Source: Rhodospirillaceae bacterium
Lineage (GTDB): Bacteria > Pseudomonadota > Alphaproteobacteria > GCA-2731375
Assembly (NCBI GenBank): GCA_002731375.1
Contig: PCBT01000054.1
Location: 61,804 to 125,803 of the forward strand
Length of the DNA stretch: 64,000 bases
Direction of reading: 5' to 3'
Shown here: in pieces, positions 47,105 to 56,124 of the stretch
Position numbering within the stretch: position 1 is the first letter of the stretch
How the letters are laid out: each line of letters begins with the position of its first letter
The notes under the pieces: model-generated
The model's input: only the letters and a program-made list of their open reading frames with translations
Database searches by the model: none
What the model was told of the DNA's origin: nothing
Program-made: the position numbers and the translations under genes

Positions 47105-48592
47105 ATGCGCGTGGTCATGGCCATGATGAAGCACGAAACCAATACCTTTTCCCCGGTGCCCACGCCCTGGTCCCGGTTCGAGGATTGGAGCGCCTGTTTT
47201 GGCGAGGATGTGATCCGCGCCTACGAACCCACCAATATGACCCTCTCGGCCTATATCAGGCTGTGCCGCGAGGTGGATGCGGAGATTATTTCCCCCATCG
47301 CGGCGGAGGCGATGCCCTCGGGCCCGGTCGCCGATGATGCCTATAACCACATGTCGGACAGTATATTGGAAGCCGTAGCCAAGGGCTGCGACGCCATCAT
47401 GTTGGACCTACATGGCGCCATGGTGACCGAGAGCACCCAGGACGGCGAGGGCACCCTGTTGGCCCGCGTGCGCGCGGCGGCGGCGAACACGCCGATCTGT
47501 GTCACTTGTGACTTGCACGCGAATCTGACCCAGGCCATGGTGGACAATTGCGATGCCCTGATCGGCTATAAAACCTATCCCCACACGGATATGTATGAAG
47601 TCGGCACCACCGTGGGCCAGATCCTGCTGGCCAAGGTACGGGGCGAGGCCGACCCGGTGATGGCCTGGGGCCGGGTACCGGTGTTGAGCCAGACTTTGCG
47701 CCAAGGTACGGACGATGAACCCTTCAAAAGCTTGATCCGTATGACGCGGGAAGCCGAGGCCTCCGGCGAGGTCATGGCGGCGACGGTGTTCGGTGGGTTT
47801 GCCCTGGCCGATATCCAGGACGCCGGTATTTCCTGCATTACCATCGCCGATGGCGACAAGAACAAGGCGGAGGCGGCTGTCGACCGCTTGCGGGCGGAGT
47901 TGTGGGAACAGCGGAGCGAGCATCTTTATAGCCACGAATCCCTGACGGATGCGGTGGCCCGGGCCAAGGACATCCCGGACGGCCCGACAATCCTGTTGGA
48001 TCATGCGGACAACACTGGTTCTGGCGGCAACCAGGACGTGATGACGGTGATCGAGGAAGTGATCCGCCAGGGTCTGGATGATGTTGCTGTCGGCGGCCTG
48101 TGGGACCCTGAAGCCGTACAGCAGATGCAGGCGGCGGGCATCGACGCCACGGTGACCGTTGCCCTTGGCGGCAAGACGGATATGCCCTCCATCGAGCGCA
48201 AGGGCGAGCCTTTGCTGGTCACGGGCAAGGTAACCGTGCTGACCAATGGCGAATGGACAGTGCGCGGGCCCATGTACAACGGTCTGGTGGTGCAGATGGG
48301 CCCGACGGCGGTCCTGGATACGGGTAAGATGCAGATCGTCGTGGTCTCCCGCCATCACGAGCCCTGGGATCAGGGGATATTTCTCTCGGTGGGCATCGAT
48401 CCGGCCTACAAACGATATGTGCTGTTGAAATCCCGCATCCATTACAGGGCTGGTTTCGCGCCCATCGCCAAGCACACTATTACCCTGGATGGCGTTGGTG
48501 TGACGACCTCAGATAACAGCCTGCTGGACTATCAGAATGTGCGCCGACCGATCTATCCCCTGGACAACATCAATGAACTGGGACCGCGCTGA
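47105..48592 (+). CDS. M81 family metallopeptidase, MlrC-like
   Basis: Zinc peptidase of the microcystinase C family, 495 residues. The N-terminus MRVVMAMMKHETNTFSPVPT and the segments LDLHGAMVTE, CDLHANLTQAMVDNCDALIGYKTYPH (in two parts) and LDHADNTGSGGNQD carry the usual His/Asp metal ligands. The C-terminal domain ends near YPLDNINEL. In microcystin degraders MlrC cleaves linear peptides, but most homologues act on unknown amide substrates. It overlaps the next gene by one base (TGATG). Confidence 0.9.
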   Translation: MRVVMAMMKHETNTFSPVPTPWSRFEDWSACFGEDVIRAYEPTNMTLSAYIRLCREVDAEIISPIAAEAMPSGPVADDAYNHMSDSILEAVAKGCDAIMLDLHGAMVTESTQDGEGTLLARVRAAAANTPICVTCDLHANLTQAMVDNCDALIGYKTYPHTDMYEVGTTVGQILLAKVRGEADPVMAWGRVPVLSQTLRQGTDDEPFKSLIRMTREAEASGEVMAATVFGGFALADIQDAGISCITIADGDKNKAEAAVDRLRAELWEQRSEHLYSHESLTDAVARAKDIPDGPTILLDHADNTGSGGNQDVMTVIEEVIRQGLDDVAVGGLWDPEAVQQMQAAGIDATVTVALGGKTDMPSIERKGEPLLVTGKVTVLTNGEWTVRGPMYNGLVVQMGPTAVLDTGKMQIVVVSRHHEPWDQGIFLSVGIDPAYKRYVLLKSRIHYRAGFAPIAKHTITLDGVGVTTSDNSLLDYQNVRRPIYPLDNINELGPR

Positions 48593-49944
48593 TGTTGATC
48601 GACGGCCAGGGCCTGGCGATGGCCACGGAACGGCCCGAGAATATCGCCGCCATCAATACCTTCGTCACCACGGCGCTGGCCTATGGCACCAAGTATCAGC
48701 CGATCGTCGATGCCGCCGAGGCCGATCCGGCCTGTGTCATGGTAGGTAGCCTGGCCGCTTCCCTAATGATGTGGATGGAGGCGGGGCAGTCGCCGCAATT
48801 GGCCCAGCCCTATCTGGAGCGTTGCCGGGCAGGCCTGGCAGCGGCGGAGCCACGTGAGGTGCTCTGGTTTCGGGCCACGGAGGCCTGGGTGGCGGGCGAC
48901 ATGGCCACCGCCATGGATCTGTTGGAGCAGATCACAGAGCGTTGGCCGCGCGATGTCTTTGCCATGAAGCTGGCGCAGTATCACTATTTCAATCTGGGCT
49001 GGTCGGAAAAGATGCTGGCCATCAATCAAAAGGTCCTGCCGGCCAACGAAGAAAATGGCTATCTGTACGGCTGCCTGGCATTTTGCCTGGAACAGACCCA
49101 CGACATGGACGGTGCGGAGGCGGCGGGCCGGAGGGCGGTGGAGATGAATCGAGCCGACCCCTGGGCCCACCATGCCGTAGCCCACGTGATGGAGATGCAG
49201 GGACGGATCGCCGACGGCGTGGCCTGGATGGAAGGTTTGTCCGATACCTGGGAGGGCTGTAACTCCTTCATGCTGGGTCATAACTGGTGGCATACGGCGC
49301 TGTTTTATCTGGATTTCAGCGATGTCCGGCGGGTGCGGCAGATCCACGATGATCATGTTTGGGGCCTGGATAAAACCTACAGCCAGGATCAGGCCAGCTC
49401 CGCCTCGCTGCTCTGGCGCATGGAAATTCGTGGCATTGACGTGGGCAACCGCTGGCAGGATCTGGCGGATCATGTGGAGGGACGCGTGGGCGAGCATGTG
49501 CAACCGTTCCTGGATCTACATTACCTCTACGCCCTGGCCCGCGCCGAACGCTGGAACAAGGTGGATGAAATGCTGGCTAGCATGGCGGCGCATGCGGCCA
49601 ATGCGCCGGCTGTGGCGCGTATGGCCTGGAACCAGGTCGCCGTACCCGCCGCCCGTGGCCTGGCCGCGTATGGCCGCGGCGACTATGAGGGCGCCTACGA
49701 GAGCCTAAACATTGCGACACCACGCCTGCAGGAAATTGGCGGCAGCCACGCCCAGCGCGATCTGTTCGTGCAAACCTGGCTGGATACCCTGTTGCGTACG
49801 AACCGTGGCGGCGAGGCGGTGGAGATCTTCGAGACCCGTGCCAAGGCCAGGCCTGCTGTGCCCTATGGGTTTGATCTGCTGGAGCGCGCGCGCCCAGATT
49901 TAGAGCATGTCGCGGCTGCTGGGCGAAACATCAAAAAACGGTAA
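48592..49944 (+). CDS. TTC38-like tetratricopeptide protein
   Basis: A 450-residue helical-repeat protein of the tetratricopeptide repeat 38 family. TPR-like units are visible across the protein, with the family stretch DPWAHHAVAHVMEMQGRIADG and then GHNWWHTALFYLDFSD in the middle. No enzymatic motif is recognised. The start overlaps the stop of the MlrC-like gene, so the two are co-translated; this pairing suggests a joint role. No signal peptide is seen. Confidence 0.85.
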   Translation: MLIDGQGLAMATERPENIAAINTFVTTALAYGTKYQPIVDAAEADPACVMVGSLAASLMMWMEAGQSPQLAQPYLERCRAGLAAAEPREVLWFRATEAWVAGDMATAMDLLEQITERWPRDVFAMKLAQYHYFNLGWSEKMLAINQKVLPANEENGYLYGCLAFCLEQTHDMDGAEAAGRRAVEMNRADPWAHHAVAHVMEMQGRIADGVAWMEGLSDTWEGCNSFMLGHNWWHTALFYLDFSDVRRVRQIHDDHVWGLDKTYSQDQASSASLLWRMEIRGIDVGNRWQDLADHVEGRVGEHVQPFLDLHYLYALARAERWNKVDEMLASMAAHAANAPAVARMAWNQVAVPAARGLAAYGRGDYEGAYESLNIATPRLQEIGGSHAQRDLFVQTWLDTLLRTNRGGEAVEIFETRAKARPAVPYGFDLLERARPDLEHVAAAGRNIKKR

Positions 49945-50129
49945 CAGACCGCTCTTGATCCAGTGCGGGCGTGCTATGTTATCGGCTAACGGATCCGATG
50001 TGTCACCGGAATGATTAGAAGGGCGCAAATGTGTTTATTGACATGGATATGGGTGGGCCTTCGGGAGCAGCTGTCTTCGAGGTGTCTGACACGCCTGTGC
50101 GTTCAGGGTAGCGAAGTCGAGGAAAGATC

Positions 50130-51425
50130 ATGAGCAGTCACTTGTTTGCCCCCTCCTACAAACCAGAGCCCTTTTGGTGGGAGCGCAGCCCACTTTGCGC
50201 TGAGCCAGAACCCGCCTTGCCCACCAGCGCCGATGTGGTGATCATCGGCTCCGGCTATACCGGACTTTGCGCGGCGATCCAGACCGCACGCGGCGGGCGG
50301 CATACGGTCGTCATTGAGGCAAACGCCATCGGCAGCGGTTGCAGCAGCCGCAATGGCGGGCAAGTTTCCACCTCGATCAAACCGCAATGCGGCGACCTTA
50401 GCCGCAAAGTGGGCGATAAACTGGCCTATGACATCATCAAGGAAGGCCATAACGCCCTGAAATGGATTGGCGAATTCGTCGAGGCCGAGGGCTTGAACTG
50501 CGATTTCAACGTCGTCGGCCGCTTCTATGCCGGGCACACGCCTGGTCAATTTGAAATTATCGCCAAATCCATCGAAAACCCGCCAAAGGGCCTGGAAACG
50601 GATGCCTATGTCGTGCCGAAGGCAGAGCAGCATGCGGAGATAGACAGCCCCGACTACCACGGTGGCGTCGTGTTTCCCCGCCATGCCTCTGTCGATCCCG
50701 GCGCCTATCATAAGGGCTTGCTTGGCCGGGCGCGGGAGGCGGGCGCTACGGTGATCGGCCATTGCCGGGCGGACGGCATGTCCGGTACCGCGGGCGACCT
50801 TACCATCACCACGGCTAAAGGGCAGATCAAGGCCCGCAATGTTATCGTCGCCACCAACGGCTACACGCGCGGCCTGTCGCATTGGCAGCGGCGGGTCATT
50901 CCCATAGGCAGCTACATGATCGCGACCGAACCACTAGAGCCGGGCTTGATCAAGCGCCTGATCCCGAAAAGGCGGGTTGTCAACGATACCAGAAAGCTGG
51001 TGGCCTACTACAGCACCGATCCCAAGGGAGAGCGCATCCTGTTCGGCGCCCGCGTATCGATAGCCGAAACCGATCCGACTGCTGCGACGCCCGCTTTGCA
51101 TGCCGAATTGGTCAAGCGGTTCCCTGATCTGGCTGGTACCTTAATCACCCACGCCTGGATGGGCTTTGTCGCCTATACGTTCGATGAGATGCCCCATTTG
51201 GGTGAGCGGGACGGCATCCATTACTCCATGGGCTATTGTGGTTCCGGCGTGTCACTCGCCAGCTATTTCGGCACCAAGATTGGGCAGCAGGTCTTGGGCC
51301 TGAAGGAAGGCGATAGCCCCCTATCGCAAATCGCCCCCCCAACGCGCCCCTATTATTGGGGTGAGCCATGGTTCTTGGCGCCCGCCGTTCGCTACTACCG
51401 CTGGAGAGATGAGCACTTGAGCTAA
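50130..51425 (+). CDS. FAD-dependent amino-acid/polyamine oxidase, DadA/PuuB-like
   Basis: DAO-type flavoprotein of 431 residues. The FAD-binding motif VVIIGSGYTGLCAAIQTARGG lies near residue 36, the conserved GSGCSSRNGGQVSTS follows, and the C-terminal FAD contact is MGYCGSGVSLASYFG. This matches gamma-glutamylputrescine oxidase-like proteins, which deaminate amines and give H2O2. A role in polyamine use would fit the class III aminotransferase at 56 kb, but they are not adjacent. The 185-bp gap before it has no gene. Confidence 0.87.
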   Translation: MSSHLFAPSYKPEPFWWERSPLCAEPEPALPTSADVVIIGSGYTGLCAAIQTARGGRHTVVIEANAIGSGCSSRNGGQVSTSIKPQCGDLSRKVGDKLAYDIIKEGHNALKWIGEFVEAEGLNCDFNVVGRFYAGHTPGQFEIIAKSIENPPKGLETDAYVVPKAEQHAEIDSPDYHGGVVFPRHASVDPGAYHKGLLGRAREAGATVIGHCRADGMSGTAGDLTITTAKGQIKARNVIVATNGYTRGLSHWQRRVIPIGSYMIATEPLEPGLIKRLIPKRRVVNDTRKLVAYYSTDPKGERILFGARVSIAETDPTAATPALHAELVKRFPDLAGTLITHAWMGFVAYTFDEMPHLGERDGIHYSMGYCGSGVSLASYFGTKIGQQVLGLKEGDSPLSQIAPPTRPYYWGEPWFLAPAVRYYRWRDEHLS

Positions 51426-51577
51426 AGGCCCGGCATCAGGAATCTGACTGAGCTGCTTGATCCTGGCCACGTCGTCGGCAAGGCCCGCTCTGCCGTGCCC
51501 CATGGCTTTATTTTATGGGAGCGGGCCCAGGCGCAGGTCTGAGTGCCGCTTGGCAAACCGCCATGATTAATTTGCTA

Positions 51578-51600
51578 TTCCCGCGAAAGCGGGAACCCAG
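51578..51600. repeat. REP-like palindromic repeat
   Basis: TTCCCGC-GAAA-GCGGGAA followed by CCCAG. This is the form of a dispersed palindromic repeat widespread in Proteobacteria; in one frame on the minus strand it reads WVPAFAG, a well-known translation of such repeats. It lies between two convergent genes (51425 and 51670). Confidence 0.6.
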
Positions 51601-51669
51601 ATGATGGCCAGCTTTACTTCGTTTCCTAAATATATCGCGCTTGCAACTAATAAAGTATGGCTCCGCCCG

Positions 51670-52581
51670 CTATATGGCGCGCCAGGCCGCATGAGCCGCG
51701 GACTTGGCATCCGCGATGGCGTGTACCACTTGACCGCCATGGTTGGTACGGGCGGCTCCGACGGCATAGAGTCCCGCCTGATCTGTCTGCATACCCGTAT
51801 CAACGATCAACCCGCCATCGTCATCCCGCGCGGCGTCTGCCGGCGCTAAGTTGGTTCGCGGCGCCAGGCCGATGAAGGGGAAGATAGCGGCAATCGATAG
51901 GGTTTCCTCGTCGCCGTTCTGTTCCGTTAGGCGCACCGCATCGACGCCGTCGCTGCCGATGATTTCCTGTACATCCGTGTTCCAGCGAAAATGCATATTG
52001 CTCAGATCGGCGGTCTGTCTGACAAACGCCGGGCGGGCCCTTGGTTTGCGCCCACGCAGGATCATGGTGACGTTGGCGCACAGTTCGGCCAGATGCAGCG
52101 CCTCTTGAAAGGCACCGTCGCCACCTCCCACCACGGCGACATCCTTGCCCTTGTAAAGTCCGCCGTCGCAAAAGGCGCATTGGGAGACACCCCGTCCGGT
52201 CAGCGCTTCTTCCCCCGGCACACCCAGGGTGCGCAACTCGGCCCCGGTGGCCAGGATGACCCGCAGGGCGGTGGCGCCGTTGCCTGGTAGGTTCCAATGG
52301 CTGCCCATGGATGCCAACTCGGTCACGGCGCCGGGCTGATAATCCACGCCGGCCTCCAGGGCTGCGCCCAACATGGTATTGACCAGATCGGCACCGGTGG
52401 CGCCTTCCGATCCCGGATGCCCATGCACGGCGGCGACATTGGTGATCAGGCCGCCCAGCCGGCCGTCATCGAATAGCGCGGTCTTCAGGCCGCAGTGGGC
52501 GGCCTCGGTCGCGGCGGCCAGGCCAGCGATGCCGGCGCCAATGACGGCCACTTGGTGAGTGGTTCGGGGCGCACGGGCCAT
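51670..52581 (-). CDS. thioredoxin-reductase-like FAD oxidoreductase
   Basis: Flavoprotein of 303 residues in the thioredoxin reductase fold. FAD site VIGAGIAGLAAA (14-25), redox disulfide CAFC (135-138) followed by DGGLYKGKDVAVVGGGDGAF (NAD(P)H site), and C-terminal FAD contact near LYAVGA. A bona fide C-x2-C supports electron transfer to a partner thiol or selenol. The ATG directly abuts the stop of the preceding gene, and that gene overlaps the proposed selenoprotein. It is therefore the natural candidate reductase for that protein (inference). Confidence 0.9.
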   Translation of the reverse strand: MARAPRTTHQVAVIGAGIAGLAAATEAAHCGLKTALFDDGRLGGLITNVAAVHGHPGSEGATGADLVNTMLGAALEAGVDYQPGAVTELASMGSHWNLPGNGATALRVILATGAELRTLGVPGEEALTGRGVSQCAFCDGGLYKGKDVAVVGGGDGAFQEALHLAELCANVTMILRGRKPRARPAFVRQTADLSNMHFRWNTDVQEIIGSDGVDAVRLTEQNGDEETLSIAAIFPFIGLAPRTNLAPADAARDDDGGLIVDTGMQTDQAGLYAVGAARTNHGGQVVHAIADAKSAAHAAWRAI

Positions 52582-53790
52582 CTAGTTTTCCGTATCTGGT
52601 GACCAGCCCTGGGGCAGGTCGACTTTCTTGGCAATGCGGCAACTGGGAAAGCCCCAGGTGGGCATATAGGCACATTGAGGTATGGGAATATCGCCGCCCG
52701 CGACGATAACCGTTATGTCCTCGGGTTTTTCCACCGCCGGGACCGCGCCGTTGGCGAGCGCCGCCCTGACCCACCGGGGCGCCTTGGTCTGGCTGGCCAG
52801 CCGCGAGGGTATCCAGGATTTTTCAAAATCCGCCGCCGGCATATGACTGTTTTCGTGCAGATAGGCCTTAATGTCGGCTTTGGATTTGCCCTCGTCCGCC
52901 AACAGCTTTGCCACGTAGGGGGCGACGATGACGGCCACCGCACCGCCGTGCAGACGGGAAAAGGAGGACGTGGCGGATGCCATGACGGATGCCAGATCAT
53001 CCAGGCCGCCGGTCACGTTGACCACGCTTTCGGCCCTTTGCACCACCAGAACATCGTCTTCCGACGCGAAACCCAGTTCCTCGCGCAGGCTTTCCCAGGG
53101 GTTGAATTCCTCGTCCTCGGCCAGGCACAGGGTATAGCGGCCCGGCTGCCCCAGTCCGGCGAAGGCGACGGCTGCTGGCCAACCGCCGCCCAGATTGTGC
53201 ATGATCAACCGCACGGCCCGGCCAATGGCGGCATTGGCCCGCCAGCCCGGACCCAGGGCGCCAAAGCGGCTGTTCATATGCATGGCCTTGGCGGCCGGTC
53301 CCGACAGCATTAGTAACGGCGCGACATTCTCGTCCGTGGTCTGAACGCCGCGCAGGTTGAACTCCGGTTCCAAAAGAGCCTGCGCGGCGGCTAGCACGAA
53401 CGGTAGATGGCTGTCCTCGCAACCGGCCATGACCGCGTTGATGGCGACCTTTTCCACCGTCACCAGGCCCTGTAGGGGCTGCGCCTCACCCAGCACTGTG
53501 TTGCGTGGCTGTCCGGCCCCGCGTAGCATGGCATCCACCCGTGCCATGGTGGGGGGCACGATTGGCAGGCCGTCGGTCCAGCCCCGGCGGTAAAACATCT
53601 CGTTCACCTGGCCGTCCGCATTGGGCCCGCGTACCACCTCGACCCGTTGTCGGGGAAAGGCGGCAACTTGGGTTAGCCGTTCCAGCAAGCCCTGTTCGTT
53701 GGCTCGGCTATGCAGGGTATCGTCAATCCATTCGCCCGATGCCCGCTGTCCCGTGGGCAGCAGTATCCACAGAGATTGCTTTTCACTCAC
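52582..53790 (-). CDS. paralogue of the C-terminal domain of the UGSC selenoprotein
   Basis: A 402-residue protein of unknown function. From about residue 60 on it parallels the second half of the preceding selenoprotein: MFYRRGWTDGLPIVPPT (66-81), VEKVAINAVMAGCEDSHLP, then GRAVRLIMHNLGGGWPA aligned with VGRWWRLYLRNVAG, and a later domain with GGAVAVIVAPYVAKLL. GTG 53790 overlaps the upstream TGA stop (GTGA), fixing a coupled start; an ATG at 53817 is less likely. It has an N-terminal part (residues 1-55) but no U/C-G-S-C motif. It is likely a partner subunit. Confidence 0.8.
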   Translation of the reverse strand: MSEKQSLWILLPTGQRASGEWIDDTLHSRANEQGLLERLTQVAAFPRQRVEVVRGPNADGQVNEMFYRRGWTDGLPIVPPTMARVDAMLRGAGQPRNTVLGEAQPLQGLVTVEKVAINAVMAGCEDSHLPFVLAAAQALLEPEFNLRGVQTTDENVAPLLMLSGPAAKAMHMNSRFGALGPGWRANAAIGRAVRLIMHNLGGGWPAAVAFAGLGQPGRYTLCLAEDEEFNPWESLREELGFASEDDVLVVQRAESVVNVTGGLDDLASVMASATSSFSRLHGGAVAVIVAPYVAKLLADEGKSKADIKAYLHENSHMPAADFEKSWIPSRLASQTKAPRWVRAALANGAVPAVEKPEDITVIVAGGDIPIPQCAYMPTWGFPSCRIAKKVDLPQGWSPDTEN

Positions 53791-55517
53791 CCCGCACCGG
53801 CCAACTTGTTTTTCCAATCATTCGGCAAACGGATCGCCCGTGCCGTGGGAAAGCCTAGAATGCCGTTGTGCGAGAACACCTGGGCGTTGGTGCGCCCAGG
53901 GTCGCCACTGACGACGATCTGAATATCCATCGGATCGCAGACGATAGGCACCAGGCGGTCGGGGTCCTTGGACTCGCCATAAAGCTCATTGGCTTTGCCC
54001 AGCTGCGCCAGTTCGAACATGGAGCGGCCACCGGAATAGAAATTGGTGAACTCGACGATATATTGCTCGAACTTCCAGGCCGGGATGCGGGCGTTCTCGA
54101 ACAGCCACTGGCGCACGTCATCCTTGGACCAGCTGGCCTTGGCCATGGTTTCGGCCAGGATGGGGGAGAGCACCAGCAAGGGCGTATAGCTGCCGTCCGC
54201 CATGCCAACCGTAAAGATCAACTGCCAGCCGGACTGGGAGATCAGGGCATCAGCCAGATAGGGCAGCATATCCTCGGGCTTTTGCCCGAATACCGAAGCG
54301 ATGACATCACCCCCCGTGAAGCGCGAGATGGTGACCACGTTGTCGCCGCGGGCGTGGCCGAAATCCGCTGCATGAGGCGGCCAGTCGATCCTGGCCAGGG
54401 CGTCTTCATTCTCGGCCAGGACTACGCGCCAGGTATTGCCGAAGGTGCCCTTATCGTTCTGATGCAGGATGAAGCCCGCAACATTGCGCAGATACAGCCG
54501 CCACCAGCGACCCACGGTGGTGTTGGCCATGAAGCCGTCACGCAAGGCACCCTGTTCGTAGTTGAACTCCAGATCCTTGATGATCGGCCCATTGATTGTG
54601 ATCAGGGTTTCCGCACCCGGCGTATTGCCGGAATGCTCCACGCCATAGCCGGGGTCGGCCATGGCCTCGGCCAAGGCAATCAGCACTGGCATGTATTGCG
54701 GCTTGCAGCCCGCCATGACGCCATTGACGGCGACGTTCCAGACCGTGGCTTCACGATTGTCGGGCAGCAGCTTGCCGATCACATGCTCTGCTGGCAGATC
54801 GGTGAAGGCCAGAAAGCTTCCGATCTTGGCCCTTGTTGGCGGCACGATTGGCAGGCCGTCGGACCAGCCGTTTTCATAGAAGAACCGATTGATCTCGTCG
54901 AAACTGCCCTCTATCACTATTTCCTGTGGACCCGGCTCCGGGATCATCACGGCAGCGGGTTGCGCCGCCGTCAGGTTCTCGATCACCGCCTTGACGGTGA
55001 CGGACGTTAGATTGTTGCGCAGTTCATTGTCGGTCTGTGTATCCACATGTCCCGGAACCTTGGCCATGGGTAGATTGGGCAGGCCTAGACCCACGGCAGT
55101 GGTCGCGCCCTGGCCCAAGAAGCCATCGCAGACTAGGGAGGATGATGGCACTCCGGCGGCTTCGGCGGCGGCTGAGGCCCGCAACACGGCGGGCGTACAG
55201 CTGCCTCAACAGCCCATGCCCGAGACGATGGCATCAACCTTGTGCTCGGCCAGAGTATCGGGCAGATCGGCGATGATCTGGCCTTCCCGGGGGCCATGGG
55301 TGGAGCCAAAGATGGTGTAGCCGACGAAATTCATGTTGGGATAGGCGGCTGAAAGCTCGGCCTCCAGAATGGGAAAGATCTCGTCGCCGCGGAATAGATA
55401 GTCCCACATGAAGGCGACGGTCTTGCCCTCCAGGGTATCCAGGCGCGGCGCCAGGGGCGCGATTTCCACGGTTTTCTCTCCGCGCGGCCATAGCGCAGAG
55501 TAGGTTTCCTCGCTCAT
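53787..55517 (-). CDS. UGSC-type selenoprotein with in-frame UGA (Sec104)
   Basis: GGAGGTG lies five bases before ATG 55517. The frame runs 103 codons to TGA at 55206-55208, then continues open in the same frame to TGA at 53787-53789, giving 576 residues if UGA is read as Sec. Context is GMGC-U104-GSC107-TPAVLRA, a redox-like C-U-x-x-C. Domain 1 (1-185) is UGSC-like; domain 2 (from about 198) starts near GWSDGLPIVPPT (217-228) and recurs in the next gene. A SECIS-like hairpin follows the UGA. As far as I recall, NCBI uses the name UGSC family (seleno)protein. Function is unknown. The fallback is a nonsense-broken gene. Confidence 0.87.
55173..55208 (-). promoter_or_regulatory. candidate bacterial SECIS element
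   Basis: Read on the mRNA from the UGA: GCCCGC and GCGGGC form a 6-bp upper stem around a 6-base loop CGUGUU. The loop starts 17 bases after the UGA and has G at its second position, as the bacterial SECIS consensus asks. UGAG at the base can pair with CUCA, closing the structure over 36 bases. Folding was done by eye. Confidence 0.7.
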
Positions 55518-55563
55518 ATTCACCTCCAATTTTTCATGCTTGGGGCTAGTCTAGCGTAGTTTT

Positions 55564-55998
55564 CTAGACCGCTTCAGCAATAAACACCGGAATTTTGCGG
55601 GCTGTTTTTTCTTGGTATTCGATATAGGGGGGAAAGACCGCCGCGCCGGCATCCCACAGGCGTTGGCGTTCCGGATCCTCCGTGACCTCACGGACGCGCA
55701 TTTTATGGACTTCGGTCTTGTCGCGGATTTTCACATCCCCGTTAGCCCGTAGATTATAGACCCAGACCGGATTTTTTTCCCGCCCGCCGTAGGATCCGAT
55801 CAGGACATAGTTGCCGTCCACTTCGACCCGCATCAGTGGAATTTTCCGGATGCCGCCGGTTTTATTGCCTATATGAGTGACGATAATGCAGGGCATGCCC
55901 GTATCCCGCAACGTCGAGCCCTTGGTGCCGCCGCTGCCTTCGTACAATTCAACTTGCTCGCGGACCCAATCCAAGGTGGGGGGAATATAGTCAGCCAT
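55564..55998 (-). CDS. deazaflavin-dependent nitroreductase (DDN) family protein
   Basis: A 144-residue split-barrel oxidoreductase of the F420-dependent nitroreductase type. The family core is visible: KGSTLRDTGMPCIIVTHIGNKTGG, then RKIPLMRVEVDGNYVLIGSYGG and NPVWVYNLRANGDV (written in parts). The Lys/Thr-rich K-T-G-G-x-R-K phosphate loop is the cofactor-binding hallmark. It lies 46 bp upstream of the selenoprotein start on the same strand and may open that operon. Family members in Proteobacteria may use F420 or flavin; the cofactor here is unknown. Confidence 0.87.
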   Translation of the reverse strand: MADYIPPTLDWVREQVELYEGSGGTKGSTLRDTGMPCIIVTHIGNKTGGIRKIPLMRVEVDGNYVLIGSYGGREKNPVWVYNLRANGDVKIRDKTEVHKMRVREVTEDPERQRLWDAGAAVFPPYIEYQEKTARKIPVFIAEAV

Positions 55999-56124
55999 GG
56001 GATTTTCCTATCTGTTTGAGTGCTTTCGTGCATTGATGATAGCATCATAGCGGCGGACCTATCCGTGATTTTTCCGCCATGCCCGTGCGGGTATTCTGCC
56101 CGGCGCCAATTGGGAGACAGTGAT

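Noticed and set aside
55206-55517. A separate short gene ending at TGA 55206-55208, with another gene starting at GTG 55187
   Set aside because: The two stretches are in the same frame, the proposed second start has no ribosome site, and C-U-G-S-C with a downstream hairpin explains the TGA better.
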